A stretch of DNA of 64,000 nt from Macrolepiota albuminosa (GCA_027475525.1 JAMWFC010000086.1:1-64000); one strand, 5' to 3'; numbered from the stretch's first letter, positions 11,403-23,439 are shown. Numbers and translations: made by a program. The notes: generated by a model from the letters alone, not told the origin.

Positions 11403-12870
11403 TCGAAGTCACCATCCTCCACAAGATCCTCTCTGTCCTCATGACGGCCAAAGTCCGTGTATTTCCAGAGATAGAAAAGACAGTAGAGTATGCAAAAATG
11501 CTCGAGCGTGCAGGTGCGCAGATTATAACTTGTCATGGACGCACATGTGAACAGAGAGGACAGAACACTGTGAGTTTCTCTTTCCCTCCCCGTGACAAAG
11601 ACACGCTAATACAGACACACACAAGGGCCTTGCATCCTATGCACAGATTGCTGCCATCAAACACGCCATCTCCATCCCTGTCTTTGCAAATGGCAACATC
11701 CTTTTTGCAGCTGACATACAGCAATGTATCAACAAGACAGGTGCAGATGGCGTCACTTGTTCTGCGGCCTTTCCTCTTCCACCTCCAATCTCACTTCCAC
11801 TTCCACCTCATCCTCATCATTGATCTCCACATCCACATCCATCACTTGACAGAAATGTTAGTGCCCACACACCCACAAATGATGCGTATCCATAGATGAG
11901 CATATCCACAATGACGACACCTTCAACCTCAATCAAATACCCTTGTTTCTTATCACACATGACACTGCCACCATACCAATATCACACTAGGGACAAAGCT
12001 CCCTTTGTCCCTGTTCTGTATTTATAATGGTACTGTACATTCGTGCATCCTCAGTCAATTCCACATTGAACTGAGGGTGAGTCCGCTTATACCATATATT
12101 GGCCGCTTATTTATTCACCACATACCATTAGTATACTTGCTATTAGGTATGATACAACAAATATAGTCAATTCCACATTGAACTGAGGTATACTTGCTAT
12201 TAGGTTCTAACAAGAAACACCATGAACTCGACATCCCCATGACTGTCGTGACCATCACACTCAAATACCTCTCCATCATCCACACGCAGCACACACACAC
12301 ATTACCCTCTGCCATCAAGGGCCACCTGTTCAAAATCCTTCAACCTGTGCTTGGGTGGGAGAGGTACCACAGTCTCCGAGAGCAGATCAGGAAGGTATGA
12401 GTTGATGTGCCATGGTGACTGAAAGTGCACAAGAAAGAAGGCAAGGAAGATCAGGAGGGGGAAGGGAGCTGGACGTAGGTGGATGCCTATGCCTGGATTG
12501 TTGAGAGACCTGACGATGCTATATGGATTGCAACAGAGGTTTGAAGGATAGCCCTTGAGGAGCTCATGAGGATGGATGAGAAGACAGGATTGGACGTGTT
12601 GCTCTGGAGGACTTCACAGCCTTATTTTAGGCCTCTGCCCGTGCTTGTAGTGGGGAAGAAGGAAAAAGGTTTGTCGTCGATCCTTGGTCTTTGCATATCA
12701 CTAATTTTTTCTTTAGAACTGGCTTCAGAGACGAGGAAGGAGAAGGAGCTGTTGCATAAATCAACAAACTTGAACTCGCCTGACCCAGATCTACCTCCTT
12801 CTTAAACAGTCATATTGCCTAACTAATTTTACACATAGTATGTATTTAGGTTGTGTTCCTGCAAAATGAT
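11403..12870 (+). pseudogene. DUS1-like gene fragment, copy B (broken)
   Basis: This copy keeps more of the enzyme than copy A. 11403-11571 encodes [20 protein letters not shown] and [20 protein letters not shown]. An intron starts GTGAGT at 11572, and [20 protein letters not shown] plus [13 protein letters not shown] follow to about 11750. These match the Dus flavin-barrel region, including CHGRT. The middle is then scrambled, with an inserted hairpin-like repeat at 12045-12210. The C-terminal part resumes at about 12235 (YLSII...LFKILQPVL) with several stops. CpG-type changes (CGA to TGA, CGG to TGG) are frequent compared with copies A and C. It is 5'-truncated at about 11400 and not functional. 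Confidence 0.7.
12045..12210. repeat. Small hairpin-type repeat element
   Basis: Contains CCTCAGTCAATTCC...TGAACTGAGGGTGAG followed by a TTAGTATACTTGCTATTAG end. The phrase AGTCAATTCCACATTGAACT occurs at 12053 and 12165. A related element lies at 23356-23440, with the same inverted CCCTCAGTCA/TGACTGAGGG and a GTTAGTATACTTATTG end. It interrupts the DUS1 copy B fragment. Confidence 0.4.
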
Positions 12871-13607
12871 TCCCACCCATTTGCAAAATTGTTGCAAGGC
12901 AGTGACCTGGTGTTGTGTAGGTCGGAGGGTATAGGTGTGGGTAAAAGTGATCAGCAGGTGACTGAGGGCCCGGAGACACTGTGAGAATAACAAAAAGAAC
13001 CAACTTACGTGGCAGGGAGAGTCTGCAAGCCCTCCATGGCATACCTGTCGACACTGAAGCTCTTTCTCCATTGCAGATGCAGGTTCTAAAAAAAATGCCA
13101 TACAATCACCAAGCTAGAAGCAGTGACCAAGGATCAAAGGAATACCTTTTTCTTTCTTCAGGCAAAAGGACAGACAAAGGCTTAGAGTACAACTGAGAAA
13201 CTCACCACGAGAAGAGGTACATCCCCATCCATCGCAATCCAGCTCATATGCATCTAGCTGCAATTGATGCTGGTCTCCAACAGATATAATGTTCTCAAAG
13301 CATCTTATCTTACTCTCCTCTCATTACTACATGTTACAATGTTCATTCTATTTTCATACTGATCAACTTATTTCTGGCCCTTGCCTAATCTGTAGTTCTA
13401 GTATAAGGGGCATTGTATGCTCTGGCTACTTAGAGAAATTTGAGCACTTACCAGTCCTTCTGTGTGAACTTAGTCAGCCCTTTGACATTGTGTGACTTAA
13501 TCCTTGCCTCACACTTGATGTCATCAACTATTTTACAACATGTGGTAAGATAACTCACACAGAGGCCTTTTTCTAGTTGTTTCATTCCCAATCAGTAAGC
13601 CCATTCT
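12871..13607. other. DUS1-HsbA spacer, copy B left part
   Basis: Aligns with 440-1182 of copy A, more decayed at CpG. No gene. Ends in ATTCT (13603-13607), the left target duplication of the copia element. Confidence 0.5.
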
Positions 13608-13900
13608 TGTTAGACAGACATTATTCTGTTGGGTCAGTTTTACTATGTGGTCACATGATTTGAGACTTAAAGACACGATTGCGTGAAATTGCATCCTCAG
13701 TTGCTATCTGTCATTACAATGATTTACTGAGAATGTAAGTGTCTCACTGTACTGTATGATAAACTTATTCTGATTGTACATTGTTGGACAGTACTACAAC
13801 TGTTTCATAGGTATGATTAATATCAGTTGCTATTTGTCATTACAACAATTCACTGAGGATTACTACAACTGTTTAGTAAGATCTTGGAACTGGCTCTACA
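13608..13900 (+). repeat. Left LTR of the copia element
   Basis: 293 bp, TGTTAGACAG to GGCTCTACA. CpG-depleted relative to the right LTR. GGTTATGGGC directly follows and is the natural place for the primer binding site; the priming tRNA was not identified. Confidence 0.85.
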
Positions 13901-13945
13901 GGTTATGGGCTTCCCTCTCTAGGGTGGCCAGTTTCCCAAGTTACC

Positions 13946-15586
13946 ATGGAGCAGTCTTTTTCTCTCCACAACAGCCTTAGTATTTGCCTCTTTTCACCAT
14001 GTTATGCAACGTTGACGGGTTTACACTTACTCTTTCTGGATTTGCCACCATGTCAGATCCTTTCTCTCAGTCTGCACATACTGGTCCTCCAGACCCTACG
14101 CTGGGGGGTTCCACTCATTGGTCTCAATTGCCGGATCATTTACCCCACTTCAAACCTTTTTCTCATGACTTACCTCCTCATATGCGCTCGCATCCACCAA
14201 ACTCTTCCGATATGCTTGTTTCCAATCCTTTTTCTCGTCACCATAAGTGATCTCACCTGAATCGCCCACATATATCCTTGTCTTTGTCAAATTCTTTTGT
14301 TCCTTTGCTCCAGGGTACTCCTACCCCAGCACCTTCTTCTTTGCTTTTTTTCTCTCTGCATACATTGCATGTCCCTACACCAGTTTGCCCAGTTAAATCT
14401 TAATTTTTCCCTTCCCGTTTAAATTCTGTTCCTGTACCTACCTCTCAGTCTTTGGATCCTATTTCTTTTCCTACTTTCCCAGCTACTGGTCCCTTTCTTC
14501 CCCATCACCAACCTCCTGTTGAGGTGCCTCAGTTTACTCCCCCTTCTCCTGTCCCTGTTCAACCTTTTCCTTACTCCCGTCCTCTGTTTCTCCTACTCCT
14601 CTTATTCCATCTTCACCACCTCTGGCTTCTTTGCCCATTCCTCCTCCTCCTGAGCATCAACATGCTCCACCTTTCCCCTTCCCGTATCCATGGTTTCCTT
14701 ACCCCTATTATTCTCCCCCGGTTTTCCCTTTTCCTACTTCACCCCCGACTTCTTATCCCAATCCTACTTCACCCCCGACTTCTTATCCCAATCACCCTCC
14801 TCCTCCTGCACCTCTGCCGGCGCCTACTTCTTCCAAATGCTTGTCCGATGCCAAGCTTCCTCCTCTCTCCACCATCCCTCACTTCAATTCTGCCGCAGAT
14901 TGGGGTCTCTGGTATAATCTGGTGATGGCCTTGATCGACCACATGGGCCTCAATGGCCATGTTTGTCCTCTTCCCTCGCCTGATGCTCTTTTTGATCCCA
15001 CATGCAAGGTTGTCGTCGCTCCTCCCTCCCTCCTCATACCACCCAGGACACCTCTCAGGCTTATGAAGTTTTTTGGAAGAACAACAACGTATGTTCCTAC
15101 ATTATTACTGGTAAATTATCTGCCAAAATTTTCAATTCCCTTCCCCTGGCTCGGGGTGGACCTTACAATTTCCCTGTCCGAACTGCTCACAATCTTTTGG
15201 ACTTCCTTTGGAAACGCGATAGTGTCGGGAGTGCTGCTTTGGCTCAACACGTCAAGGCTTCGGTCTTCAATCTTCATTGTGCTCCGAATGCCATTCCTTC
15301 TTATGTCTAGGCATGGCACATTGCTGTGAATCAGCTTTCACAGACCCCTTGGGACTTCACAGCATATGAGAAAATTCAGAAATTCATGGATGGCATTCCT
15401 AATCACCGCACCTTCACATTCTTATGCGAGGAAGTTTGTCAGTCTTGGATCAACAGTCCAGGGGGTTCATTTGATTTTTACTCTCTGGCGGACACCATCC
15501 TTGAGACCAACATCGATGTCTGCCATTGTCTGCATACCACGAGTTCTCATTCTACCAAATCTTCAACTCTTCAGGCTTCTCAATGA
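13946..15586 (+). pseudogene. Copia gag region (broken)
   Basis: Pro/Ser-rich N-terminal part with an exact-looking 30-bp coding repeat near 14732-14791 (TSYPNPTSPP repeated). From about 14870 a Gag-like region follows in shifting frames (LPPLSTIPHFNSAADWGLWY, then a stretch to 15586). Several frame changes and a stop at about 15308 break it. The capsid assignment rests on position upstream of protease and integrase. Confidence 0.5.
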
Positions 15587-15598
15587 CTATCCGTTCCT

Positions 15599-17549
15599 TT
15601 GATTTCATCTACTCCTTTGACTATGACCACGCACCAGTCTTCCTCATCAGATGTCTTACCTCCCCGTCGCACACATGGACCCAATCCATCTCGGGACTCC
15701 GTCTCTCGCCCACGAGCCAATATTGCACTCCCAGATGTCTCTCTCGACAATTCTCCTTCTCATTCTTCTATTTTACAAGATTCTGTCAATAATGATGTAT
15801 TACCTTCTGTACTCAAAGATGATGTGAATGACACCACTTTCCACCTTTATGATTTTCCCATTGCCTCTGTCACGCCTCCATATCACGCATTTGTAAGCTC
15901 TACTGACCCCATTGTCTTGGCATCAATATCCTCTTCCTTCAACATGATTCTTGATTCTGGTTGTATGACTCATATCATCTGAGACAAACACTTTTTTTAG
16001 ACTTACCACAAGGACCTTGCTGTTCCTGTTGCCACAGCAAACTGTGGGAAATTGGACATCCTCGCTCATGGAAAAGTCAGGTTCCATGTCTTTATTGATG
16101 ACAAGCCTGTCATTTTTATTCTTTTGGACTGCTTACATGCCCCTGACGTTCTGATTAACCTACTTTTGGTTGGTTCCATGGTGGAACGAGACTTGGAATT
16201 ATGTTTTGCAAAGGAAGCTACCACAATTTATTTTCTGGAATCTTCGCATTTCCGTGGCAAATCCTTGCACGCTACTGTCCTGAACTATCTTTCTTTTCTT
16301 CAATGTGATTTTTGTACTACCTGGACTACCTGACAATCTGTCATTACTGGCTTTTACATCTTCATTGTTGAATTTTCCCAAAATTCTGGTCACTCCAGGC
16401 TTATGGCACCATCAACTTGGGCATCCTGCAAAGGACACAACTCGGAACATCTTGACTAAAGGCTGTGCAACTGGGGTTGAGTTTAAGGGTTCTTTTCAGG
16501 ATGATAATTGCATACCCTGCATTATTGGCAAACAGCCAGCTCAACCTTTCAACAACCATCATCATCAAGCCACTGCAGTCTGCAAGCTGTTTCACATGGA
16601 TTCATGTGGCCCTTTTCCTACTCAATTGCAAATGGCAAATCATTGTATTTCCATTCTATTCTTGACGATTACTCCAACTATGGGAGCATGGTCCTGTTGT
16701 CGAAGAAAGACCAAGCGTATAAGCACTTCACAGATTTTCAAGCTTGCCTGGAACTGAAATCAGGCAATAAGGTTGAATCTGTTCGATGCGACAGTGCAAA
16801 GGAATTTGTTGAAGGCTGACTAAAAGACCATCTTGATAACAAGGGGATTACATTATAGCTGACAGCTGCATATGCTCATCAACAGAACAGGAAAGCAGAA
16901 CAATATATTTGGACTCCAGACTCTCATGGCGGAAGCTGGACTTCCTATCTCTTTCCTTGGTGACGCAGTCCTCACAGCACAATACCTGCAGAATCGCTTG
17001 CCAATGACTACGTTACCCAACTTACAGACTCCTTACAAGATCATTGAAGGTCGTAAACCCAACATCTCGCATCTCTGAGTCTGGGGTTGTCAGTGTTTTG
17101 TACTATACCCGAAGGAGACACACCAAAAAGGGAATACACACCGGTTTGAAGCGATATTTGTTGGATACAAAGAGGGATGCATAGGATGGCGAGTCCGAGA
17201 TATGACTGGTCAATATTTCTTCTCCCGGGATGTCGTCTTCAATGAAAATGTTCGTGGCAAGTTACAACCAAACGTTTCCCCATCTGTTGTACCACCTTCT
17301 GCCTTGATGCCAAGGGTTTCTCACATTAATTCATCCAACACTCAATCTAGCATATTGAATTCACACACGACTGCAACACCTCATGCAGTGGACGTTCTCC
17401 ATGATACAGATCATCACATCACAAACATAGATCCACCCACTCGCCCTCGTCAAAAAATTATCATGACAGATGCGGGTCAAGCCTTTTATGAAGACATGCA
17501 CAGGAAGAATGAATGTTTGCTTAAACTTCGGGCAGACCGTCAAGCGTGA
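15599..17549 (+). pseudogene. Copia protease and integrase region (broken)
   Basis: The protease active-site remnant NMILDSGCMTHI lies near 15943-15980. The GAG-pre-integrase box follows at about 16400-16530 (LWHHQLGHPAKDTTRNILTK, then CIPCIIGKQ), a His-His-Cys-Cys zinc site. The integrase core begins with MDSCGPFP (about 16596). VESVRCDSAKEFVEG marks the second catalytic Asp and is followed by a stop. At least four stops or frameshifts separate these pieces. Gln and Arg codons are often turned into stops. Confidence 0.7.
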
Positions 17550-19181
17550 TTGCTTCTCCACCAAGGTCTTTCTGCCATAATAGATCTTGACACCTTACGC
17601 AGCACTGAAGACTTCGCACAACTAATGATAGACATCACATGTTTTGAACCCTTTGCAATCAATGACTACAAAGTGTATGCAACTTTCGGTGTCGACATCC
17701 CAAAATTTAAGACTGGCAAATCTTACAACTTAGATAAAGCACCTGAAAACTTTTTTGAGGCGACACATCAACCTGACACCGCTGTATAGCAGGTGGCAAT
17801 GGAAAGAGAAGTGGACAGCTTATGGAAACTCCAAGTTTTTATGCCTGCTGATCTACCTCCAAATCAGAAGGCTATTGGAGTCTGCTGGGTCTATGTTCAC
17901 AAGTTCAACCCTGATGGGTCGATAATTCGTGGAATGGAGAATGTGCGACTCATTGCACAGGGCTTTAGTCAACAACCAGAGGATTATGGAATGACCTATG
18001 CACTGGTGGCAAAAATGATGAGTATTTGAATAGTCTTGGCTTATGCTGCAATGCACGATTTAGAACTTTTCATGTTTGACGTGAAAACCGCTTTCCTTAA
18101 CACTCCTTTGTCACAAGAGATTTACTGCAAACAGATACCTGGGTTCCTGAATGCAGATTTGACAAAAGTGAACCGAGTTTTATGTGTTCTCTATGGATTA
18201 AAACAAGCTTCCCACGAGTGGTATGAAGTTATCAGGGAGGAACTGGAATCTTATGGTCTTGTCTGGTGTGGCGTCAATCACACAGTGTTCTATGGTCATT
18301 TCTCCAAACCTCCTGATGAATCCATCCCCTTACTCAGTAATGGTCAAGAACTATTTATAATCATTTGTCTTCATGTTGACAACGGACTCAACGCAACAAA
18401 TTTGAAAGCTCTCTATGATTGGGTAATCAGCTGAATGAGGAAACGGTTCAAAGTAAAGGATTCTGAGACGACGGATCTATATCTTGGGATTCACATAGAC
18501 AGAGACAGGTCGAAGAAGAAACTATGGTTATCTCAGAAAGGCTACATTCTTGACCTTCTAACGACATATCACTTGCTTGATGCAGCACCGTTATCACTAC
18601 CTATTGCAGGGAAGATTGAAGAATTACCTGACCCTCCTCCAAATGCGTTACCAGAGATCGCGGATGAAGACATAACATCTCACTATCAGCAACTTGTCAG
18701 TTCAATACTATATCTCAGCTTATGTACATGACCAGATCTGGCGTTCACAGCTATGTCACTAGGACAGCATAATTCGAACCCCACCAGGAAACACTTGTTA
18801 GCTGCGAAAAGGGTTTTACGTTATCTCTCTGGAATGCAGGATTATGCAATCGAGTACAATTTTTTGACATCATCTCAAAATCCTCCTGTTTGAATGATAC
18901 TCCCAAATGATTTTGGCACAGTCGATGCGGATTGGGCTTCAGACTCTAAAGATCGATGGAGTGTTTCGGGTTACGCATTCTTTATTTTCTCTAGTCTGGT
19001 ATCTTGGATTGGGCTTCAGACTCTAAAGATCGATGGAGTGTTTCGGGTTACGCATTCTTTATTTTCTCTAGTCTGGTATCTTGGTCACGAAACCACTGGA
19101 AAAGGACCTGCATTACAAGTTTGTGAAAGCATTGGGTATTGTAACTTTTTCTTAAGCTCTTATAAATTTCATCTATCATGA
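17550..19181 (+). pseudogene. Copia reverse transcriptase and RNase H region (broken)
   Basis: RT motifs in order: VDSLWKLQVF and CWVYVHKFNPDGSI (17793-17930), LFMFDVKTAFLNTPL (about 18065), VLYGLKQASHEWYE (about 18187), then the active-site box reads HVDNGLNAT, where copia RTs have YVDDGL. The second Asp is thus Asn, a G-to-A change. The RNase H start VDADWASDSKDRWSVSGYAF lies at about 18920. Stops at 18027-18029, 18432-18434 and 18729-18731 interrupt it. A 77-bp duplication (18931-19084) shifts the RNase H frame and is likely an assembly artefact. Confidence 0.78.
18931..19084. repeat. 77-bp exact tandem duplication (copia RNase H)
   Basis: Units 18931-19007 and 19008-19084 are identical. 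One unit removed lets the RNase H frame continue as SLVSWSRN. Confidence 0.9.
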
Positions 19182-19204
19182 CCACTTCGTCACTGATGGG
19201 GTTG

Positions 19205-19497
19205 TGTTAGACAGACATTATTCTGTTGGGTCAGTTTTACTACGTGGTCACATGATTCGAGACTTAAAGACACGATTACGTGACATTGCATCCTCGGTTG
19301 CTATCTGTCATTGCGACGATTCACTGAGGATGTAAGTGTCTCACTGTACTGTATGATAAACTTATTCTGATTGTACATTGTCGGACAGTACTACAACTGT
19401 TTCATAGGTATGATTAATATCAGTTGCTATCTGTCATTACGACGATTCACTGAGGATTACTACAACTGTTTCGTAGGATCTTGGAACTGGTTCTACA
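19205..19497 (+). repeat. Right LTR of the copia element
   Basis: 293 bp, keeps several CpGs lost in the left LTR (for example CTACGTGG against CTATGTGG). Followed by the target duplication ATTCT. Confidence 0.85.
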
Positions 19498-19862
19498 ATT
19501 CTGAACACCTACACTATTCCAGGGCTTCATGATCACATCAAGCCCATTCAATTGATTTGTCACTCTCATTGATCTGCAGTTGCAGTCCCCAGGGATGTCT
19601 AGCGGCATCCAACGGAACTTTTCAAACGAGTATACAGTTTTACCTGTTTGTGACAGTTCTTTCTCACGACATTTTGCTTCTTGTCTTTCAATACCACAAC
19701 AATCCCTTGGTCACTGAAATACTTTCCCTGATCAGAAGCTCCATCCGCAAGAGAAAAATTAGAAAGTCATGATGAACTACTGGTCGTGTCTCGGCGACAT
19801 AAAACAGGCGACGGATTTCGTTGCGAATCACCACGAAATTCTTTATTCTAAAGCTCTTCACC

Positions 19863-20285
19863 ATGCAACTCAAGAGGCTTTTCGTATTTGTCTCCCTTCC
19901 GGTCTTCTCATTCGCTCAGACCACTCCCGCCCAGATTGAGAGCGACATCAGTAATAACCTTGCGTCTGCCCTGTCCGGCGACCTTGTTGCGCTCGAAGCC
20001 TTCCCCGTCAACAATGGCACACTGGCTGAGGCTATGGTATGTTTCATGATATACTAAGGCTGCATATGACGACTATTTTGATTCTCACCCAATTTCCTGT
20101 ACACTTGATATGGGCCATTCACGCTGCTCAAATTAAAACTAATGAAACCATTGCTGCTGTCACGAATGACATTGATGTTCGTGTCTAAACAACGCTTTCC
20201 TTGGTATTCTAATAACGATTTGGTACAAGGATGCCAGCTGTCCATTGTCCGACAGTGATGCCTCTGCTATCCTTGATCTGTTGTG
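19863..20285 (+). pseudogene. HsbA-like copy 3, truncated
   Basis: Exon 1 (19863-20036) is intact and nearly identical to HsbA-1, with the signal peptide LFVFVSLPVFSFA. The acceptor of intron 1 reads GATATGG where the paralogs have ATAG, so the AG is lost. Exon 2 and the beginning of exon 3 are present (LSDSDASAILDL), but homology stops at about 20280, and the sequence jumps to DNA that lies about 0.7 kb further downstream in copy A. The rest of exon 3 and exon 4 are deleted. CpGs are mostly kept, so the break is structural rather than due to decay. Confidence 0.75.
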
Positions 20286-21769
20286 GTATGGAAATGGTAT
20301 TCGCCAAAGTATATACACCTTTCAGTATATAACTGTAAGTGACATTAAGTCTGTGGTTTCTCGAACTGATAAAACACTAATCTGTAATGATCTGGCCAAA
20401 TGATAGCGGATGCTGAAGAAATATCTCTATAAAGGTCAGGCGGCGCTAAGAACATCAAGCTAAGTATCCTGATTAGTCTTTTCTTACATATTCGACAACT
20501 ATAAATGTGGTCACGTATAGTTTGCTGATGAGAAAACAGTATGGTCACAAGATTTTGAATGTACCTTTTGCAACATGAATAAAAAAGAAAGAACGGCGCC
20601 TTGTGATCGGGCAAATGTTGATATTTACTACAGAACGTGCCTATGTGTATCCATTTTTCAAGGTAGGGGCTTCAGGCAAGATCCCTCGTCATATTCAGAG
20701 CCTTGCATCATTTTACGAGACCTCGTAGGGATTCGAAGGCAAGAACATCAACTACGTGTGGAGCTCACCACTTCTATATATATTTATCAAATGACAGCTG
20801 CTAGTGCGAAAAAGACAACGGGAGGTTACCTGTCATTTTAACTAAAAGAACAGATTCTTTCCCTGGTTTGTAATCACGGAAATGATCCTCGCTTTACAGC
20901 TATCTTTTAATCATCTCTGAAGACCACACAAAGAAAAGGTCAACTCATACGGAAAGAAATTAAAACGGGTAAAACTAGGTGCCGCCCGACATCATGGGAA
21001 CCGCGAACGGCCGAGATGAAGATACCTTTCAAGGTTGGTCAATAATTGAAAGGGCTTGATGGCGAGGTGATCGTGAGAGAACATATTTTCAAGTATTTGC
21101 GTGGAGGAAAAAGGGAAATTGACCATGATATGGGAAGGAATTTGTGGTCTGAAGGGGCTTAGTGGTGATGGAGCCCCTGTCGTGAAATTATGTTCGCTAG
21201 ACGTTTTAGGGGACCTCAAATGTATTACTACAAGTAGAAGGTACAAAGAAGCCAATATACTTGAAAAGGAATCTCAGAAGAATCCAATGCGAGTGATAAA
21301 GAGAATTTGCCTGTGCAGAAGGCAGAACCTTCGGTCTGCCTGCCAATCATCAGAAGAACTTCTTGAAGTACTTGGGACTCGTAGTGCAATGAAGAAGGGA
21401 TCAATCTTCAGGCTTGTCTGGAATCACTCGCTCTCAAAAATGGCGGATTCGAGAGTGAATTGGTCCGCAGCAGACGAGGTGTATTTACATTTGAATCTGT
21501 TGAAATACTGATTCCTGAGGTATCAGACACGTTGGGAAATAGCAGAAAATTCTTGAGAAACACCTGTTGGAGACAGGTCATGGTGACTCCTGACAAATGG
21601 AGTCTTTAGGTAGCAATCCCACGATGATCGCTATACCTTGCCTAATCCGAAACTCCATCGCAACGGAAAATTAAGAAGGTAGAGCAATGATGATCTGGTC
21701 CATGACATAAAAGGAGCAACAAATTTCGTTGCGGACCACCACGAAACTCTCCCCTCAAATCTTTCCACT
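20286..21769. other. Copy B spacer and HsbA-4 upstream region
   Basis: Aligns with about 2650-3250 and 3425-4191 of copy A, without the 169-bp solo LTR. No gene. The TATA-like ACATAAAA lies at 21705-21712. Confidence 0.5.
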
Positions 21770-22464
21770 ATGCAATTTAAGAGTCTTTTTGTCTTATCCT
21801 CCCTTCCTGTCCTCTTATTTGCTCAGACCACCCCTGCTGAAATTGAGAACCAGATCAGTAATGTCTTTGCACCGGCCCTGGCCGCCGATATTGCTGCAAT
21901 CGATGCCTTCCCCATGAAGGGTGGCACACTCGATGAGGCTATGGTATGTCTTATCTATTAAGACTGCATAGATAGAGTTACACAAGCTCCTGTCTTGATA
22001 TAGGCTATTCACAATGCTAACATTAACTTGAACAACACCCTGCTCACTCTCACCAGTGACATCAATGTTGGTAACTATCTTTATCAATGCCTTCCTTGGT
22101 TCTCACGATTATTTGGTATAAGACGGCCGGTTGTCCTTTGTCCGATAGCGATTCCTCTGCTATCCTTACTCTCCTTGAAGCTCAGGGTGGCAATATACAG
22201 CAGGCTTTGAAGGATGTAACCAAACGCGAGCGGGGCCTTGAAGCCGTAGGCGTGGTCCCCATTATTCTGCAGGACCTTTCAACCCTGCAAGCAACCAGTG
22301 ACGAAATGGGAGAGGCACTTGTAAGCTGCGTGGCGGTATGTCCTTTGCTGAGTCTTTTTGCACAAACAACTGACGCCAACCAGTCCGACGTCGTCCCGAA
22401 AGTTGAGGCATTCCAGTCCTCGGTTGATGTTGCATTTTCTCGTGCCGTTGCTCGTTTCAGGTAA
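21770..22464 (+). CDS. HsbA-like secreted protein 4
   Basis: 176 codons, exons 21770-21943, 22004-22066, 22123-22335 and 22384-22464. Introns are 60, 56 and 48 nt. Signal peptide LFVLSSLPVLLFA, then QTTPAEIE. Exon 3 contains LSDSDSSAILTLLEAQGGNI and the two cysteines. Nearly identical to HsbA-2 in exons and introns; the C-terminus differs slightly (ends in ARFR). Intron 2 has the GTTGGT donor. AATAAAG lies near 22490. No disabling change seen. A secreted, surface-active role is inferred from the family. Confidence 0.72.
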
Positions 22465-22885
22465 AAACTGTAACAAAGCTATCGCGAGTGGAATAAAGAG
22501 TCTATCCTCACCTTTAATGGACATTGTGTAGTGTGAGACGCGATGGTTGCTAAGTGGGTCAATATGCAGTCAATATCTCTCAGGGTTAGACACGCACCAG
22601 ATGCTGGCAGAGTAATATTTTACCTGTATGCTATCAGAGTATAAGGTGCTATAGAATAAGGACTGTAAGTTAGAGTCATGGCTGATATATTATTAGGAGC
22701 AAGTGTTAAGGGATACGACTTGCCAGACCGGATCCGATCTAGATATATGTTATCTTATCTTATGTTTTTCTTTTCTTTCTTTATTCTATGGCACGTGGAT
22801 ACCCTTACAGCTCGCCACATTCCATATGTGGCGAGCGATCGGTATTTGTCGGGCTTACAAACCTTAAATATTTTTCGTTAGATAT
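22465..22885. other. No gene seen
   Basis: HsbA-4 3' region, then unique AT-rich sequence up to the TAT flanking the MITE. Confidence 0.4.
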
Positions 22886-23334
22886 CACTGGGTGCAGGGA
22901 ATGATCTTCTTTGACAAAACAATGTAAAAACACAGTAAAAATAATCCAATTAATTTTAGAATTTTATTTTAATATTTCTGTCAAAACTATAGAAAAAAAT
23001 GTAAAAACACAGTAAAAATAATCCAATTAATTTTAGAATTTTATTTTAATATTTCTGTCAAAACTATAGAAAAAACTTTGTAGCCAAATTTTGAATGGTA
23101 CTTGGTCTGATTCTCTCAAATGCATTGGAGAGGACTATATCAGTCATTCTTGAACCCTAAGAATCAGAGCAAGCATCCTGTGGCAATTTGTTCTCTAATT
23201 CTTTTGAGTTCAGTTAAAATACTTTTTCAATAATTTTGCCAAAAATATTCAAATAAAATTCTAAAATTAATTGGATTATTTTTACAGTGTTTTTACATTA
23301 TTTTGCCAAGGAATATCATTCCCTGTACCCAGTG
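22886..23334. mobile_element. MITE with long terminal inverted repeats
   Basis: Starts CACTGGGTGCAGGGAATGAT and ends with its near-complement ATCATTCCCTGTACCCAGTG. The inverted repeats extend about 95 bp (through the AATCCAATTAATTTTAGAAT block). TAT flanks both ends (22883-22885 and 23335-23337), fitting a 2-3 bp TA-type target duplication as in Tc1/mariner or PIF/Harbinger MITEs. No coding capacity. The left arm contains a 77-bp duplication, so the true length is probably 372 bp. Confidence 0.75.
22921..23074. repeat. 77-bp exact tandem duplication (MITE arm)
   Basis: Units begin at 22921 and 22998 (AATGTAAAAACACAGTAAAA) and are identical. The other arm of the MITE has the segment once. Confidence 0.9.
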
Positions 23335-23439
23335 TATTCTGGGAAACACAAAAGCCACCCTCAGTCAAGCACACATTACGGAGTGACTGAGGGTGAGCAC
23401 AAGTCATTTACTCACTGTTGTTAGTATACTTATTGTTAA

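Larger units (their letters stand above)
13608..19497 (+). mobile_element. Full-length but decayed Ty1/copia retrotransposon
   Basis: Bounded by 293-bp LTRs (13608-13900 and 19205-19497), both starting TGTTAGACAG and ending CTCTACA/TTCTACA. The 5-bp target duplication ATTCT lies at 13603-13607 and 19498-19502. A purine-rich ATGGGG precedes the right LTR. The LTRs differ at roughly a dozen positions, almost all CpG-type transitions, the left one being more decayed. Internal order is gag, protease, integrase, RT, RNase H, which is copia order. The homologous site in copy A (about 1178) is empty, so insertion followed the segmental duplication. Confidence 0.88.

Noticed and set aside
14452..14925. 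Proline-rich overlapping frames in the copia gag region
   Set aside because: Several frames are open because of C/T-rich low-complexity DNA; only the frame that leads into gag was kept.
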